Part shown: one piece after another, positions 61,764-64,000 of the stretch
How positions within the stretch are numbered: the stretch's first letter is position 1
How the letters are laid out: every line of letters starts with the position of its first letter
Source of the DNA: Pseudomonas viridiflava
GTDB taxonomy: Bacteria; Pseudomonadota; Gammaproteobacteria; Pseudomonadales; Pseudomonadaceae
Direction: 5' to 3'
DNA: 64,000 nucleotides
Assembly: GCF_900602065.1 (NCBI RefSeq)
Contig: NZ_UWFN01000350.1
Location: forward strand, 62,001 to 126,000
Position numbers and translations under genes: made by a program
The notes under the pieces: generated by a model
The model's input: only the letters and a program-made list of their open reading frames with translations
Told to the model about the DNA's origin: nothing
Databases searched by the model: none

Positions 61764-61790
61764 TAGCTGGTTCCTCTAATATTTGAACCG

Positions 61791-62651
61791 TTAAACCGCG
61801 GCAGCGCCGCCGACGATTTCCGAGATCTCTTGGGTGATCGCTGCCTGACGCGCCTTGTTGTAGATCAGCTGCAAATCACTGATCAAATCACCGGCGTTGT
61901 CTGTGGCGTTCTTCATCGCGATCATCCGCGCTGCTTGTTCAGCTGCGTTGTTCTCGACCACCGCCTGGTACACCTGCGACTCAACGTAGCGAACCATCAA
62001 GCCGTCAAGCAGCTCTTTGGCATCGGGTTCGTAGAGATAGTCCCAGTGGTGCTTGAGTTTCTGATCCGGGGTAGCCACCAACGGAATCAACTGCTCAACC
62101 GTTGGTTGCTGGGTCATGGTGTTGATGAACTTGTTGGATACCACGGACAGGCGATCAATACGGCCATCCAGGTAAGCATCCAGCATCACCTTGACGCTGC
62201 CGATCAAATCATTGATCGACGGCTCTTCGCCCAAGTGGCTGATCGCAGCGACGACGTTACCGCCGAAGTTGCGGAAAAATGCCGCACCTTTGCTGCCAAC
62301 CACGCACAGATCGATCTCTACGCCGTTTTCACGGTTTACCGCCATGTCCTTGACCAGAGCCTTGAACAGGTTGGTATTCAAGCCACCGCACAGACCACGG
62401 TCACTGCTCACTACGACATAGCCGACACGCTTTACAGCGCGCTCGACCATGAACGGGTGGCGGTATTCCGGGTTAGCGTTGGCCAGATGACCAATCACCT
62501 GGCGGATGCGCTCCGCGTAAGGACGGCTAGCAGCCATGCGCATTTGAGCCTTGCGCATTTTGCTGACCGCCACTTTTTCCATGGCGCTGGTGATCTTTTG
62601 CGTGCTTTTGATGCTCGCAATCTTGCTGCGAATCTCTTTTGCGCCTGCCAT
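61791..62651 (-). CDS. atpG: ATP synthase F1 gamma subunit
   Basis: 286 residues: MAGAKEIRSKIASIKSTQKITSAMEKVAVSKMRKAQ at the N-terminal coiled coil, SSDRGLCGGLNTNLFK in the middle, and the C-terminal KNATDNAGDLISDLQLIYNKARQAAITQEI helix that rotates inside the alpha3beta3 ring. Standard length and no oddities. Confidence 0.97.
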   Translation of the reverse strand: MAGAKEIRSKIASIKSTQKITSAMEKVAVSKMRKAQMRMAASRPYAERIRQVIGHLANANPEYRHPFMVERAVKRVGYVVVSSDRGLCGGLNTNLFKALVKDMAVNRENGVEIDLCVVGSKGAAFFRNFGGNVVAAISHLGEEPSINDLIGSVKVMLDAYLDGRIDRLSVVSNKFINTMTQQPTVEQLIPLVATPDQKLKHHWDYLYEPDAKELLDGLMVRYVESQVYQAVVENNAAEQAARMIAMKNATDNAGDLISDLQLIYNKARQAAITQEISEIVGGAAAV

Positions 62652-62701
62652 GTAACACCTATCAGGTTAGCAAGCGGGAGCCTTTCGGCCCCCGCTGCGG
62701 C

Positions 62702-64000
62702 TTACCAGGTTTGGGTGGCCTTGAACTTCTCGATACCGGTTTTCATGCCAGCGTCGATTTCGTCATTGAAGTCACCCTTCACGTTGATCTTCGCCATCAA
62801 ATCGGCGTGATCGCGGTTGAAGTAAGCAATCAGCGCTTGTTCAAAGCTACCGATCTTGGCGATTTCGATGTCGGTCAGGAACCCACGCTCAGCGGCATAC
62901 AGCGACAGCGCCATGTCAGCGATCGACATTGGTGCGTATTGCTTCTGCTTCATCAGCTCGGTAACGCGCTGACCATGCTCAAGTTGCTTACGGGTCGCTT
63001 CGTCCAGGTCAGAAGCAAACTGGGCGAATGCTGCCAGTTCACGGTACTGAGCCAGAGCGGTACGGATACCACCGGAGAGCTTCTTGATGATCTTGGTCTG
63101 AGCGGCACCACCCACACGGGATACCGAAACACCGGCGTTCACTGCTGGACGGATGCCAGAGTTGAACATGGCCGATTCCAGGAAGATCTGACCGTCAGTG
63201 ATGGAAATCACGTTGGTCGGAACGAACGCAGAAACGTCGCCAGCCTGAGTTTCGATGATCGGCAATGCGGTCAGGGAACCGGTTTTGCCGGTTACTGCGC
63301 CGTTGGTGAACTTCTCTACGTACTCTTCGGAAACACGCGATGCGCGCTCCAGCAGACGGGAGTGGAGATAGAACACGTCGCCTGGGTAAGCTTCACGGCC
63401 TGGTGGACGGCGCAGCAGCAGGGAAATCTGGCGGTAAGCCACTGCTTGCTTGGACAGATCGTCATAAACGATCAGCGCGTCTTCACCGCGGTCGCGGAAG
63501 AATTCACCCATGGTGCAACCCGAGTACGGTGCAAGGAATTGCAGCGCAGCGGATTCAGAAGCACTTGCAGCCACGACGATGGTGTTAGCCAGTGCGCCGT
63601 TTTCTTCAAGCTTGCGAACAACGTTGGCGATGGTCGATTGTTTCTGACCGATTGCAACGTAGACGCAGAAGATGCCGCTGTCTTTCTGGTTGATGATTGC
63701 GTCGATGGCCAGAGCGGTTTTACCGATCTGACGGTCACCGATGATCAGCTCACGCTGGCCACGGCCGACTGGAATCATGGCATCGACAGCCTTGTAGCCA
63801 GTCTGTACAGGCTGGTCTACCGACTTACGCCAGATCACGCCTGGAGCAACTTTCTCGACCGCATCGGTCTCGGTGTTGTTCAGCGGACCTTTGCCGTCAA
63901 CTGGGTTACCCAGTGCGTCGACTACGCGACCCAGCAGTTCCTTACCAACCGGAACTTCGAGGATGCGGCCAGTGCACTTGGCGCTCATGCCTTCAGCCAG
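62702..64000 (-). CDS. atpA: ATP synthase F1 alpha subunit, 5' part outside the window
   Basis: 432 codons are visible; the frame is open to the right edge with LAEGMSAKCTGRILEVPVG, so the N-terminal about 80 residues lie beyond the window. Walker A GDRQIGKTALAID, the QKXSTIANV-type loop, and the family motif PAVNAGVSVSRVGG are present. The internal ATG at 63988 is not the start. Non-catalytic nucleotide-binding subunit. The order atpA-G-D-C is standard, and atpI-B-E-F-H and gidB/oriC are expected just to the right. Confidence 0.96.
   Translation of the reverse strand: MAEGMSAKCTGRILEVPVGKELLGRVVDALGNPVDGKGPLNNTETDAVEKVAPGVIWRKSVDQPVQTGYKAVDAMIPVGRGQRELIIGDRQIGKTALAIDAIINQKDSGIFCVYVAIGQKQSTIANVVRKLEENGALANTIVVAASASESAALQFLAPYSGCTMGEFFRDRGEDALIVYDDLSKQAVAYRQISLLLRRPPGREAYPGDVFYLHSRLLERASRVSEEYVEKFTNGAVTGKTGSLTALPIIETQAGDVSAFVPTNVISITDGQIFLESAMFNSGIRPAVNAGVSVSRVGGAAQTKIIKKLSGGIRTALAQYRELAAFAQFASDLDEATRKQLEHGQRVTELMKQKQYAPMSIADMALSLYAAERGFLTDIEIAKIGSFEQALIAYFNRDHADLMAKINVKGDFNDEIDAGMKTGIEKFKATQTW

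Noticed and set aside
60441..61766. 441-codon plus-strand ORF opposite atpD
   Set aside because: Antisense to atpD over its whole length with no recognisable domain; a shadow of the strong codon bias.
1..64000. CRISPR arrays, tRNA or rRNA genes, prophage genes
   Set aside because: None seen by eye; no regular direct repeats with spacers, no tRNA cloverleaf noticed, and no phage structural genes in the translations.

Overview
The window is a chromosomal segment of a Pseudomonas (fluorescens/syringae-like lineage; species not determinable by eye). Evidence: moderately GC-rich sequence, typical Pseudomonas intergenic REP inverted pairs, and a gene order that matches the PA5435-PA5561 end of the Pseudomonas chromosome (pycB-pycA-pycR, RpiR regulator, GGDEF/EAL protein, uvrD, antiporter, pdxY, zigA/amidase/folE2, glmS-glmR-glmU, atpC-D-G-A). 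The atp operon at the right edge places replication origin just beyond the window, and perfect DnaA-box 9-mers are strongly over-represented here.

Layout. 1-6.2 kb: partial bestrophin-type channel, a transketolase, a YeeE/YedE sulfur transporter and a MocR-type regulator. 6.3-10 kb: PaiB-like flavoprotein with two GNAT acetyltransferases, then a hipA-hipB toxin-antitoxin pair whose promoter carries three TGCA-N6-TGCA operators exactly 42 bp apart. 10-15.2 kb: two-subunit pyruvate carboxylase with its LysR regulator, and a 42-residue small ORF followed by a very strong terminator. 15.2-22.5 kb: RpiR regulator with a probable operator, c-di-GMP protein, uvrD, Tim44-domain membrane protein. 22.5-28.6 kb: SMI1/KNR4 protein, cation/proton antiporter, acyl-CoA thioesterase, pdxY, DUF3301 protein, CobW GTPase and a six-cysteine secreted protein.

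28.7-42.8 kb looks like a zinc-starvation region: zigA + DUF1826, an AmiC-like amidase and folE2 carry two identical Zur-type boxes. A four-gene operon of three SPFH (HflK/HflC-like) membrane proteins and a P1B-type ATPase (resembling the hmtA locus of P. aeruginosa) lies at 36.7-42.7 kb with a degenerate Zur-like site upstream; one SPFH protein starts with 13 histidines in 29 residues. Cardiolipin synthase and a cyclopropane-synthase-like methyltransferase lie between these units.

43-54.7 kb: a stand-alone dihydrolipoyl dehydrogenase, opgD, a three-gene operon (polymerase, PslG-like glycosidase, acyltransferase with SGNH domain) that resembles the missing parts of a psl locus, a solute-binding protein, and katB-ankB. 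54.8-64 kb: PPOX flavoprotein, glmS, glmR, glmU and the distal ATP synthase genes.

No rRNA, tRNA, CRISPR array, prophage or insertion sequence was seen.
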